Positions 56,804-64,000 of a stretch of 64,000 nucleotides of DNA are shown piece after piece. Position 1 is the first letter of the stretch. Each line of letters begins with the position of its first letter. The DNA comes from Granulosicoccus sp. GTDB taxonomy: Bacteria; Pseudomonadota; Gammaproteobacteria; Granulosicoccales; Granulosicoccaceae. The DNA is taken from contig JALZWO010000059.1 of NCBI GenBank assembly GCA_023300375.1, forward strand, positions 21,685 to 85,684, given 5' to 3'. The position numbers and the translations under genes were made by a program. A model generated the notes under the pieces. The model saw nothing but the letters and a program-made list of their open reading frames with translations. It had not been told where the DNA came from and searched no databases.

Positions 56804-59650
56804 TTATGCAATATGACGTTGCTCTCCTTCGCCGTGTACATTGCTTATGCAGCGCCCGCAAACTTCGGGGTGTTCAGAGTTGCTCCCCACATCGTCACGT
56901 AGATGCCAACATCTGACACATTTTTCACCTTCTGCCTTTTGAGCAGAGACTGCGAAGTCGATGCCGTTGGTAGAGTGAGTTTCCAATGTCGAGGGCTGGT
57001 CCGCAATATCAACCAACGTCGCTTCTGATGTGATGAATACAAAGCGTAGCTCCTCACCTGTTTTACTCAATATCTGTCGTGCTTGTGGTGAGACATAAAT
57101 AGTAACGGCCGCTTCCAGTGCGCCTCCAATAACGCCCTCACTACGCAATGGTTCGAGCGTTTTAGATACCGCGTCGCGCACCGCTGTCATGAATACCCAG
57201 TCATCTCGGTTGAGATCGCTGCCGGCTGGCAACTCAGGCAAGGTGTCACTGTAAAGTGCAGTGAACGGCGTGGGCGTGCGGGATTGGCGGTTGGTCTCAG
57301 ATTTTTCTCGTAAATGCTGCCAGATTTCATCACTGGTAAAGCTGAGCACAGGCGCAATCCATCGGGTTAATGCATCAGTGATCAAATACATGGCCGTCTG
57401 AGCTGATCTGCGAGCATGGCTGTTTGCTGGCATGGTGTATTGCCGATCTTTGATGATGTCCAGATAAAAACTCGACATGTCGATAGCACAGAAATGATGG
57501 ATGGTCTGATAGACCGTGTGGAACTGATAGGACTCATACGCCTCTTGAATGGTGCCTTGAGTGCGCAGAGCACAGTCAACTGCCCATTGGTCGATCGCCA
57601 GCATATCTTCGTGTGCAACGCTATGCACATCAGGGTCAAAGTCGTCGATTGCGCTCAGCATGTAACGAGCTGTGTTTCGTATGCGACGGTAGGCATCAGA
57701 CATACGATCAAGTATCTCGTTAGATACCGTCATCTCTCCACGGTAATCGGTCGAGCAGACCCAGAGCCTGACAATATCGGCGCCCAGAGTTTTCAGCAAT
57801 TTTTGTGGCGCAATGATATTGCCCAGAGATTTGGACATTTTTCGACCTTTCTGATCGACTGTGAATCCATGGGTTAGCACTTGCTTATAAGGCGCTTGTT
57901 TGTTGATAGCGACGCTGGTAAGAATCGATGAATGAAACCATCCACGATGTTGATCAGAGCCTTCTAGATAAATATCTGCGGGGTAGGTGAGATTGTCACG
58001 TTGCTGCAGTACATGTGCCCATGTAGTACCTGAATCAAACCAGACATCAAGTACGTCGGTCACTTTGTCGTATGCAGTTGCCTCATCAGCCAGTAGCTCT
58101 TTCGGGTCGAGATCAAACCATGCCTGAATACCGGTTTGTTCAATGCGACAGGCTGCCTGTTCAATAAGCTCTTGGGTGCGAGGGTGTAGCTCGCCGGTTT
58201 CCTTGTGTACAAATAATGTAATGGGCACACCCCAATAGCGTTGACGAGAAATACACCAATCAGGGCGGCCGGCGATCATGCCATGAATGCGTGATTGCCC
58301 CCAATCAGGAATCCATTCCACCTTGTCAATTTCGCTCAAGGTATCGGCTCGAAGTCCTTTTGTTTCCATACCGATAAACCACTGGGCAGTTGCTCGATAA
58401 ATAATGGGTGTTTTCGTGCGCCAGCAAAACGGGTAGCTGTGCTGATACTTCTCGCTCTTCACCAATCGGCCACGTTGCTCTAGTTCTTCGAGCATATGCT
58501 TGTCAACCTTGGTCACGTGCTCGCCAGCAAACAGCTCTACGTGCTCACGGAAGACACCGTGATCATTAACGTTGTCGAGTAAATCTAAACCTGCTCTTTT
58601 GGCAGCATAAAAGTCATCGACGCCATGATCAGGTGCTGTGTGCACAGCTCCAGTACCTGCATCGGTAGTGACATAGTCGCCCAAGATCATCAGGCTATCG
58701 CGATCGTACAGTGGGTGCTTGAGCAACATGCCTTCCAGGGATTGTCCTGTGCATGTGCCCAGAATCTGATGGCCGGAAAATCCATAACGCGCCATCACGT
58801 CATCAACCATCGCCTCAGCCATGATCAGGCGCTCGTCGTCGGCCCCGTTATTAACCGATACCAGCGCATACTGTAACTCTGGGTGCAGAGTGACTGCGAG
58901 GTTGCCCGGAATCGTCCAAGGCGTGGTGGTCCAGATAACCACGTTGACGTCAGTGGCGTCATCATCCACACCAAACGCACTTAATAGGGCGGCTTTGTCT
59001 CTAGGCTCGAAGCGTACATCAATGGCAGTTGATGTCTTGTCTTCGTATTCAATTTCAGCTTCGGCTACCGCCGAGTGCGCGCCCCAGCTCCAGTAGACCG
59101 GCTTGGTGCCTTTGTAGACATGTCCGGCATCAATGATTTTGCCTAGTGTGCGAACAATATTCGCCTCATTGGCGAAATTCAAAGTCAGGTAGGGGGAATC
59201 CCAGTCGCCGATAATGCCAAGGCGTTTGAATTCAGCACACTGATTGACTATCTGCTCGTTGGCATACTCCCGACATTTTGCTCGGAATTCTCCTTCAGTG
59301 ACCTTGATCCCGGGTTTGCCGATCAGACCTTCAACCTTGTTTTCGATCGGTAAGCCGTGGCAATCCCATCCCGGTACGTAAGGTGAGTCGAATCCGGCCA
59401 ATTGACGGGACTTTACGATCATGTCTTTGATGACTTTGTTTACCACGTGTCCGATGTGGATATCGCCGTTAGCGTAGGGAGGGCCGTCGTGCAAAATGAA
59501 TTTGGGTCGGCCTTCGCTGTGCTTACGAATATGTTCGTAAATACCTTGCTCTTCCCACCTAGCGAGCATTTCAGGCTCGCGCTTCGCCAGATTTCCACGC
59601 ATAGGGAAATCGGTTTTTGGCAGGTTCAGTGTTTGTTTGTAGTCGGTCAC
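56804..59650 (-). CDS. ileS: Isoleucyl-tRNA synthetase
   Basis: Charges tRNA-Ile and edits misactivated valine. It has about 948 residues from GTG 59650, which gives the family N-terminus [24 protein letters not shown] at 59683 would add 11 residues. The HIGH motif is in [17 protein letters not shown], the KMSKS motif is [10 protein letters not shown], the editing domain contains [14 protein letters not shown], and the C-terminal zinc cysteines are CVRCWH and CGRC. It lies between ribF and lspA as in most gammaproteobacteria. Confidence 0.96.
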   Translation of the reverse strand: MTDYKQTLNLPKTDFPMRGNLAKREPEMLARWEEQGIYEHIRKHSEGRPKFILHDGPPYANGDIHIGHVVNKVIKDMIVKSRQLAGFDSPYVPGWDCHGLPIENKVEGLIGKPGIKVTEGEFRAKCREYANEQIVNQCAEFKRLGIIGDWDSPYLTLNFANEANIVRTLGKIIDAGHVYKGTKPVYWSWGAHSAVAEAEIEYEDKTSTAIDVRFEPRDKAALLSAFGVDDDATDVNVVIWTTTPWTIPGNLAVTLHPELQYALVSVNNGADDERLIMAEAMVDDVMARYGFSGHQILGTCTGQSLEGMLLKHPLYDRDSLMILGDYVTTDAGTGAVHTAPDHGVDDFYAAKRAGLDLLDNVNDHGVFREHVELFAGEHVTKVDKHMLEELEQRGRLVKSEKYQHSYPFCWRTKTPIIYRATAQWFIGMETKGLRADTLSEIDKVEWIPDWGQSRIHGMIAGRPDWCISRQRYWGVPITLFVHKETGELHPRTQELIEQAACRIEQTGIQAWFDLDPKELLADEATAYDKVTDVLDVWFDSGTTWAHVLQQRDNLTYPADIYLEGSDQHRGWFHSSILTSVAINKQAPYKQVLTHGFTVDQKGRKMSKSLGNIIAPQKLLKTLGADIVRLWVCSTDYRGEMTVSNEILDRMSDAYRRIRNTARYMLSAIDDFDPDVHSVAHEDMLAIDQWAVDCALRTQGTIQEAYESYQFHTVYQTIHHFCAIDMSSFYLDIIKDRQYTMPANSHARRSAQTAMYLITDALTRWIAPVLSFTSDEIWQHLREKSETNRQSRTPTPFTALYSDTLPELPAGSDLNRDDWVFMTAVRDAVSKTLEPLRSEGVIGGALEAAVTIYVSPQARQILSKTGEELRFVFITSEATLVDIADQPSTLETHSTNGIDFAVSAQKAEGEKCVRCWHLRDDVGSNSEHPEVCGRCISNVHGEGEQRHIA

Positions 59651-59784
59651 GTCGATGGCTTCATCAGGGTTGTTACTGCCCAAGATCTATCAGAACCAGG
59701 CAGTTTTGCTTACTGGGTACACACGCATTGTCGAGGGGTATATCTGCGTTATGTGTTCACAATTTAACTACACGCTACTTTACG

Positions 59785-60714
59785 TCATATTAAACCTAGC
59801 AAGGCTCTGACCTCATTGCTGTCACAAGCAATTTGAGCTTTTAGCTCGTCAAGAGAATCAAAGCGTTTTTCTTGGCGCAGTTGCTGGATGAAATCAACTG
59901 CCAGATGCTCACCGTACCACTGCGGTGATGCATCCAATGCATGCACTTCAAGTAGCAGCTTTCTGCCACCCACGGTTGGGCGTTCACCCAGATTAGCAAC
60001 AGCTGGAAATTGCTGACCAGATTCGATGTGCGTGGCATTGACAGCGAACACCCCTCTCAGTGGTGGGTTGTGCTTGCCTAAAAAAACATTGGCGGTTGGA
60101 AAGCCCAGTTGTCTGCCTACTTTTTCGCCGTGAACGACGCGCCCACTGATACGGTAGCGGTGCCCGAGTAGGCTGTTTGCCAGTGCAAGATCGCCTGATT
60201 GCAATGCCGCACGTACTCGGGTGCTTGAAACACGTTCGCTTTCGTGCAGGCAGGTTGGGCTTTGCTCAACAGTGAAGCCGAATGGGCCAGAGAGTTGTTT
60301 TAACGTGTCGATGGTGCCCGAGCGTTCATGGCCGAACCTGAAATCATCGCCCACCACCAAATGTCGCATACGCAATTTGTCTACCAGGATATCTGATACG
60401 AAGTCGCGAGCGCTCAAGGAGGCAAGTTTATGGTCAAAGTGCAGCAACAGAAGCCGGCTGATAGCTGCGGCCTCAACGCTGCGAACTTTGTCGCGCAGGC
60501 CATGCAGGCGCAGCGACGTGTTCTTCTGTGAGAAAAATTCGTGAGGTAGTGGCTCGAAACTCATCACAGTGGCGGGTAACTGCAGTTCCTCTGCTCTTTT
60601 GCTCGTGGTAGCAAACATGGCTTGATGACCAAGATGTGCACCATCAAAATTGCCGATAGTCAACACAGTGCCAGGTAGATCAATCCAGTTTTTCAGTCCT
60701 CGAATCAGGCGCAT
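59785..60714 (-). CDS. ribF: Bifunctional riboflavin kinase / FAD synthetase
   Basis: Makes FMN from riboflavin and FAD from FMN. It has 309 residues from ATG 60714 (MRLIRGLKNW), as in relatives; a TTG two codons upstream is unlikely. The FAD synthetase domain has GNFDGAHLGHQAMF and VVGDDFRFGHERSG. The kinase domain has GHRYRISGRVVHGEKVGRQL, then GFPTAN. It lies downstream of murJ and upstream of ileS on the minus strand. FMN demand is high here (Rnf, nitroreductase). Confidence 0.96.
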   Translation of the reverse strand: MRLIRGLKNWIDLPGTVLTIGNFDGAHLGHQAMFATTSKRAEELQLPATVMSFEPLPHEFFSQKNTSLRLHGLRDKVRSVEAAAISRLLLLHFDHKLASLSARDFVSDILVDKLRMRHLVVGDDFRFGHERSGTIDTLKQLSGPFGFTVEQSPTCLHESERVSSTRVRAALQSGDLALANSLLGHRYRISGRVVHGEKVGRQLGFPTANVFLGKHNPPLRGVFAVNATHIESGQQFPAVANLGERPTVGGRKLLLEVHALDASPQWYGEHLAVDFIQQLRQEKRFDSLDELKAQIACDSNEVRALLGLI

Positions 60715-60752
60715 GGGCAATGCTTGCAGGGGTGAAGGCGATGCATGAGAGG

Positions 60753-62306
60753 TTATGGATCAATCAGGTGTCGGGGGCGAATGCCAGAAACAAGCAGAAT
60801 AGCTGCGTATGCCGTAATGCCTAGCGCTATTATAGCCAACAGGCGCAGCAAGCGTGCTGTTGCGTCAAGTGTATCCCAGTCGATTCCTGAGAAGAATGCT
60901 AGCAGTGCTGCGAGTACTACTAAGCCGGGTATTGTCTTTAAGGCAAAGCCACGTAATTCTGCTGACAATTGGTAAATATCTTTCTTTGATAGTTCTCGGT
61001 ACAGCATGAACGCTTGTTGCCAGGCCGACAATGAGCTTGCCAATGCCAGGCCCGTATGCGGCGCCATAAAGTCGAGCCATATCATAGGTAGAACAAACAT
61101 TAAGTTGTACACCATGTTGGAAATCAATGCGACGATGCCGATTCTTACTGGGGTTTTGGTGTTTTGCCTAGCAAAGAACGCGGGTGCCAGAATTTTTATT
61201 AACAGAAAAGCGGGTAATCCGGCGCTGTATGCCATCAAACTGTAGCTCGCCATACGGGCATCGTTCTCTGTGAACTGCCCATATCCGAACAGCGTCATTA
61301 GCATGCCCTCAGCCACGAGCATGAGTCCTATTGCAGAAGGTACGCCGAGAACAATAATGAGTCGGATTGCCCAGTCCAGTGTTTTACGGAAATCATCGTC
61401 GTTTTTGCTTGCATGTTCACGCGACAGGCGCGGCAGAATAATCGTGCCAAGCGTGACTCCCAGTAATCCGAGTGGGAATTCCATTAATCTATCGCTGTAG
61501 TACAACCAACTAAGGCTGCCTACTGTCAGGAACGAGGCGATGACAGTGTCTAGCAGCAAGTTGATCTGCGCCACTGATGAACCCAATATGGCGGGTGCCA
61601 TCAATTTAAGTATGCGTTTGACCCCCGTGTGATTCCAACCCCAGCGCGGTCGGGGTAAAAGCCCAATCTGACGTAGAAAAGGCAATTGCAGTAGGAGCTG
61701 CACAAAACCTGCAGCAAAAACTCCCCAAGCGAGCGCCATAATGGGTGATTCGAAACGCTCACTGAAGCCCAGTGCCGCCACGATCATGCAGACATTGAGC
61801 AAAACGGGAGTAAACGAGGGAATGCCAAATTTGCCAAAGGTATTGAGCAAGCTGCCCGAATACGCCACCAAGCTGACAAAGAACAAATACGGGAATGTGA
61901 TCCTGAGCATGTCAGTGGCTAGATCGAATCGAGCAGGCTCATCGATGAAGCCGGGTGCGAACAACATGATGATTAGTGGGCTGAACATGACGCCCAGTGT
62001 CGAAACCACTAATAGCACCACAGCTAATGTGCCTGAGACGTGGGCGGCTAGGTCTAGCATGGCGGCTTTGCTGCGCGTTTCCTTGTATTCTGTGAATACC
62101 GGCACGAATGCTTGTGCAAAAGCACCTTCAGCAAATAGTCTGCGAAGGAAATTGGGAATCTTGAATGCCACGAGAAAAACGTCGGTTGTGCCGCTAGCCC
62201 CATAAACAATAGCCAGAACTTGATCTCTGACGAAGCCCAACACCCGCGAAATCAGGGTCATGATGGCAACAATGCTCCCAGAACGGGCCAGTGTGGTCGA
62301 TTTCAT
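60753..62306 (-). CDS. murJ: Lipid II flippase MurJ
   Basis: Polytopic MOP-superfamily transporter that flips lipid II across the inner membrane for peptidoglycan synthesis. Its 517 residues and about 14 hydrophobic helices fit. The N-terminal STTLARSGSIVAIMTLISRV and LGFVRDQVLA, and AEGAFAQAFVPVF, are signature blocks. It is divergent from rpsT and followed by ribF, the standard order. Confidence 0.95.
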   Translation of the reverse strand: MKSTTLARSGSIVAIMTLISRVLGFVRDQVLAIVYGASGTTDVFLVAFKIPNFLRRLFAEGAFAQAFVPVFTEYKETRSKAAMLDLAAHVSGTLAVVLLVVSTLGVMFSPLIIMLFAPGFIDEPARFDLATDMLRITFPYLFFVSLVAYSGSLLNTFGKFGIPSFTPVLLNVCMIVAALGFSERFESPIMALAWGVFAAGFVQLLLQLPFLRQIGLLPRPRWGWNHTGVKRILKLMAPAILGSSVAQINLLLDTVIASFLTVGSLSWLYYSDRLMEFPLGLLGVTLGTIILPRLSREHASKNDDDFRKTLDWAIRLIIVLGVPSAIGLMLVAEGMLMTLFGYGQFTENDARMASYSLMAYSAGLPAFLLIKILAPAFFARQNTKTPVRIGIVALISNMVYNLMFVLPMIWLDFMAPHTGLALASSLSAWQQAFMLYRELSKKDIYQLSAELRGFALKTIPGLVVLAALLAFFSGIDWDTLDATARLLRLLAIIALGITAYAAILLVSGIRPRHLIDP

Positions 62307-62317
62307 GATAGACGACG

Positions 62318-62346
62318 TTGACTAGAAGCGCGGAGGGGTAGATAAT
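62318..62346 (+). promoter_or_regulatory. Sigma-70-type promoter for rpsT
   Basis: TTGACT at 62318-62323 and GATAAT at 62341-62346, separated by 17 bases, close to the consensus in both boxes and spacing. Transcription would start near 62353, giving a ~45-nt leader before the rpsT GTG. Confidence 0.7.
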
Positions 62347-62398
62347 GGTTGGCTAAATTCAGTATCGACCTATTGTTTGATTTTCCAGAGGACAGTCC

Positions 62399-62662
62399 GT
62401 GGCTAATACCGCCCAGGCGCGCAAACGCGTTCGCCAAGCAGAAAAATCCCGCCAGCTCAATGCGAGCCAGCGTTCCATGATGCGCACAATGGTTAAGCGA
62501 GTTTTCGCAGCTATTGCTAGTGGAGACCATACCGCTGCCGCTGCTGCCTATAAGGAAGTAGTGCCAGTTCTTGACCATATGGCACGAAAGGGCCTTATTC
62601 ACAAGAACAAGGCAGCTAGATACAAAAGCAGGTTCAACACTCAGGTCCGCGCTTTGGCCTAG
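62399..62662 (+). CDS. rpsT: 30S ribosomal protein S20
   Basis: Small-subunit protein that binds 16S rRNA early in assembly. It has 87 residues, rich in Lys/Arg/Ala, with the family start [20 protein letters not shown] and the end [19 protein letters not shown]. The start codon is GTG with AGAGGA (62387-62392) six bases upstream. Non-ATG rpsT starts are known in enterobacteria, where S20 represses its own translation, so similar control is plausible. Single-gene unit with its own promoter and terminator hairpin. Confidence 0.97.
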   Translation: MANTAQARKRVRQAEKSRQLNASQRSMMRTMVKRVFAAIASGDHTAAAAAYKEVVPVLDHMARKGLIHKNKAARYKSRFNTQVRALA

Positions 62663-62669
62663 TGTGTTT

Positions 62670-62690
62670 AGCTGGCACTGGGTGCCAGCT
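62670..62690 (+). terminator. Hairpin terminator candidate after rpsT
   Basis: AGCTGGCAC (62670-62678) and GTGCCAGCT (62682-62690) form a perfect 9-bp stem with a 3-base loop, 8 bp after the rpsT stop, followed by the pyrimidine run TCTCTC. The stem is strong although the T-run is weak. Confidence 0.75.
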
Positions 62691-62781
62691 TCTCTCACGC
62701 TTTGATAGTCGGTGCAATTCAGGTTGCCGCTTCGGCAGTAACCTGTAACTGTATCTGTAAAATAGAGCTTTCTCTCAACAG

Positions 62782-63903
62782 TCACCGAGTCACAACCATA
62801 TTGTCTCTGTGAACTAGCTCTGGCTCGTAGCTGTATCCCAGTGTCTCAACAAACCGATCGCTGGATAACCCAAGCAGTTTGGTTGTCTCAGCCGCCGTAT
62901 AGTTGGCGAGGCCACGTGCAATCTCTTGTCCGTTGTTATCAACACAGGCAACCAATTCGCCACGCAAAAAATCGCCGGTGCTCTTTGTTATGCCGGCGGC
63001 CAAAAGACTAGAGCCTCGTTTTCGGATCACATTGCACGCGCCTTCATCGAGGGTGAGAGTGCCTTTAACGCGTAAATGGTCTGCTAGCCAGCGTTTGCGA
63101 GCGTCTAATGGTTTCTGGTCGCTGACCAGCATGGTGCCCAAAGGCTCTCCGTCTCTGAGTCGTAGCAAAATATCCGGTTCTCTGCCATGTGCTATGACAG
63201 TTGTGGTTCCGTTCTGTGCAGCTCTTTCAGCAGCCAATATCTTGGTGCGCATGCCGCCGGTTCCTAAGGTTGAGCCCGCAGGCCCAGCCAATGCCAGTAT
63301 TTCGCTGTCACTGGCATTCGCGCGCTCCAGTAATTTGGCATCAGGGTTGGTTCTAGGATCTTGATCGAAAAGGCCCTGCTGGTCGGTCAGAAGTACCAGA
63401 ACATCAGCGTCAATCAAGTTGGCTACTTGTGCGGCTAATGTGTCGTTGTCTCCGAGTCGAATTTCGTCAGTAGTCACTGTATCGTTTTCGTTCACTACAG
63501 GCACTACGCCGTGACTAAGAAGTGTTGACAGGGTGCCGCGAGCGTTCAGATAGCGACGGCGATCTGCCAGATCGTCGTGGGTGAGTAGTACTTGGGCGGT
63601 CAGCTTGCCAAAGCGCTCAAAGCCTGATTCGTAAGCGCGCACTAAGCCCATTTGGCCAACTGCGGCCGCGGCCTGAAGTTCGTCTACGCGAGTGGGGCGG
63701 CAGGGGAGTTTCAACCGCGCTACGCCTTCCGCTATTGAGCCACTGGAAACCAGCACCACTTGGCGATCATCATCAAGTAAGGCAGTTATTTGAGTTGTCC
63801 ATTGCGCGATGATGGCGTGATCCAGACCTTGGCCATCCGCGGTGAGTAGCGAGCTGCCCACTTTGATAACCCAGCGCTTTGCAAGCTTCAGCCTTTCGCG
63901 CAT
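62782..63903 (-). CDS. proB: Glutamate 5-kinase
   Basis: First enzyme of proline synthesis, phosphorylating glutamate. It has 373 residues with an amino-acid kinase domain ([69 protein letters not shown]) and a C-terminal PUA domain (from about 280). It lies 4 bp downstream of the partial gene at the window edge, matching the conserved obgE-proB order. It converges with rpsT. Confidence 0.96.
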   Translation of the reverse strand: MRERLKLAKRWVIKVGSSLLTADGQGLDHAIIAQWTTQITALLDDDRQVVLVSSGSIAEGVARLKLPCRPTRVDELQAAAAVGQMGLVRAYESGFERFGKLTAQVLLTHDDLADRRRYLNARGTLSTLLSHGVVPVVNENDTVTTDEIRLGDNDTLAAQVANLIDADVLVLLTDQQGLFDQDPRTNPDAKLLERANASDSEILALAGPAGSTLGTGGMRTKILAAERAAQNGTTTVIAHGREPDILLRLRDGEPLGTMLVSDQKPLDARKRWLADHLRVKGTLTLDEGACNVIRKRGSSLLAAGITKSTGDFLRGELVACVDNNGQEIARGLANYTAAETTKLLGLSSDRFVETLGYSYEPELVHRDNMVVTR

Positions 63904-63907
63904 GAAC

Positions 63908-64000
63908 TCAGCTCTTTAGGTCGGAAGATTCTGAATGGTCTCTGCGTGCTTTGGCGGCGTCGGCTGCCTCTTGCTCTTCGCGCTCTAACTTGCGGAGCTC
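63908..64000 (-). CDS. C-terminal end of a gene upstream of proB, probably obgE
   Basis: The minus-strand frame entering at the window edge encodes 30 residues ending [13 protein letters not shown] and a TGA at 63910-63908. The charged tail ([20 protein letters not shown]) resembles the variable C-terminus of the ribosome-assembly GTPase Obg. Obg commonly precedes proB in gammaproteobacteria. The identity rests on gene order and composition only. Confidence 0.55.
   Translation of the reverse strand, partial: ELRKLEREEQEAADAAKARRDHSESSDLKS

Overview
The window is a gene-dense stretch of a gammaproteobacterial chromosome. The main evidence is conserved gene order. On the right is obgE(partial)-proB, rpsT divergent from murJ-ribF-ileS-lspA-ispH. 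In the middle, metG is followed by the Rnf complex genes and is divergent from an mrp/apbC-type gene followed by dcd. Lipoproteins, outer-membrane barrels, a two-subunit-alpha transhydrogenase and GTG/TTG starts fit a free-living, probably aquatic, Gram-negative organism with moderate G+C. I cannot name the genus. No tRNA, rRNA, CRISPR array, prophage or complete insertion sequence was seen.

Layout. 1-6.1 kb: the end of a chemotaxis operon (cheW tail, a large methyl-accepting protein, cheY, cheB, cheR and a CheX-like phosphatase). 6.2-17.2 kb: envelope and signalling genes: a lipoprotein with calcium-type repeats and a peptidoglycan-binding domain, a membrane-anchored HEAT-repeat protein behind a 10-bp perfect inverted repeat, a translationally coupled pair of a sensor-like HlyD adaptor and an M50 peptidase fused to a second HlyD-like module, then a hybrid histidine kinase overlapping a REC-GGDEF-EAL regulator. 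17.3-27.6 kb: hemH, pntAA-pntAB-pntB (pntAA has an unusual helix-hairpin-helix tail), a gap carrying a terminator and clustered DnaA-box-like 9-mers, priA, argS and a SPOR protein with a 12-bp repeat tract.

27.8-30.2 kb is the one clearly accessory island. It holds a REP-associated tyrosine transposase (RAYT), a broken AAA ATPase and an HNH nuclease resembling a decayed Septu/retron-type PtuAB defence pair, with a 9-bp repeat expanded inside the nuclease gene. 30.2-39.4 kb: hrpA, a YfaZ-like barrel, mazG, a haloacetate-dehalogenase-like hydrolase with the full fluoroacetate-dehalogenase residue set, a nitroreductase and an L,D-transpeptidase. 39.6-47.2 kb (minus strand): metG-rnfABCDGE with 4-bp overlaps throughout the rnf genes, then a DUF1841 gene. 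47.4-55.0 kb: mrp, dcd, rppH, hemJ and a TlpA-like lipoprotein, a barrel/Ig-like lipoprotein pair and an HDOD regulator. 55.1-64.0 kb: ispH, lspA, a REP-like inverted pair, ileS, ribF, murJ, rpsT, proB and the obgE tail.

Most interesting: (i) the two-gene HlyD / M50-HlyD unit beside a hybrid kinase, a plausible under-described envelope system; (ii) the decayed PtuAB-like pair; (iii) the DnaA-box cluster upstream of priA; (iv) a RAYT together with a REP-like pair in one window. All protein identities come from reading motifs and overall resemblance; no database search was run.
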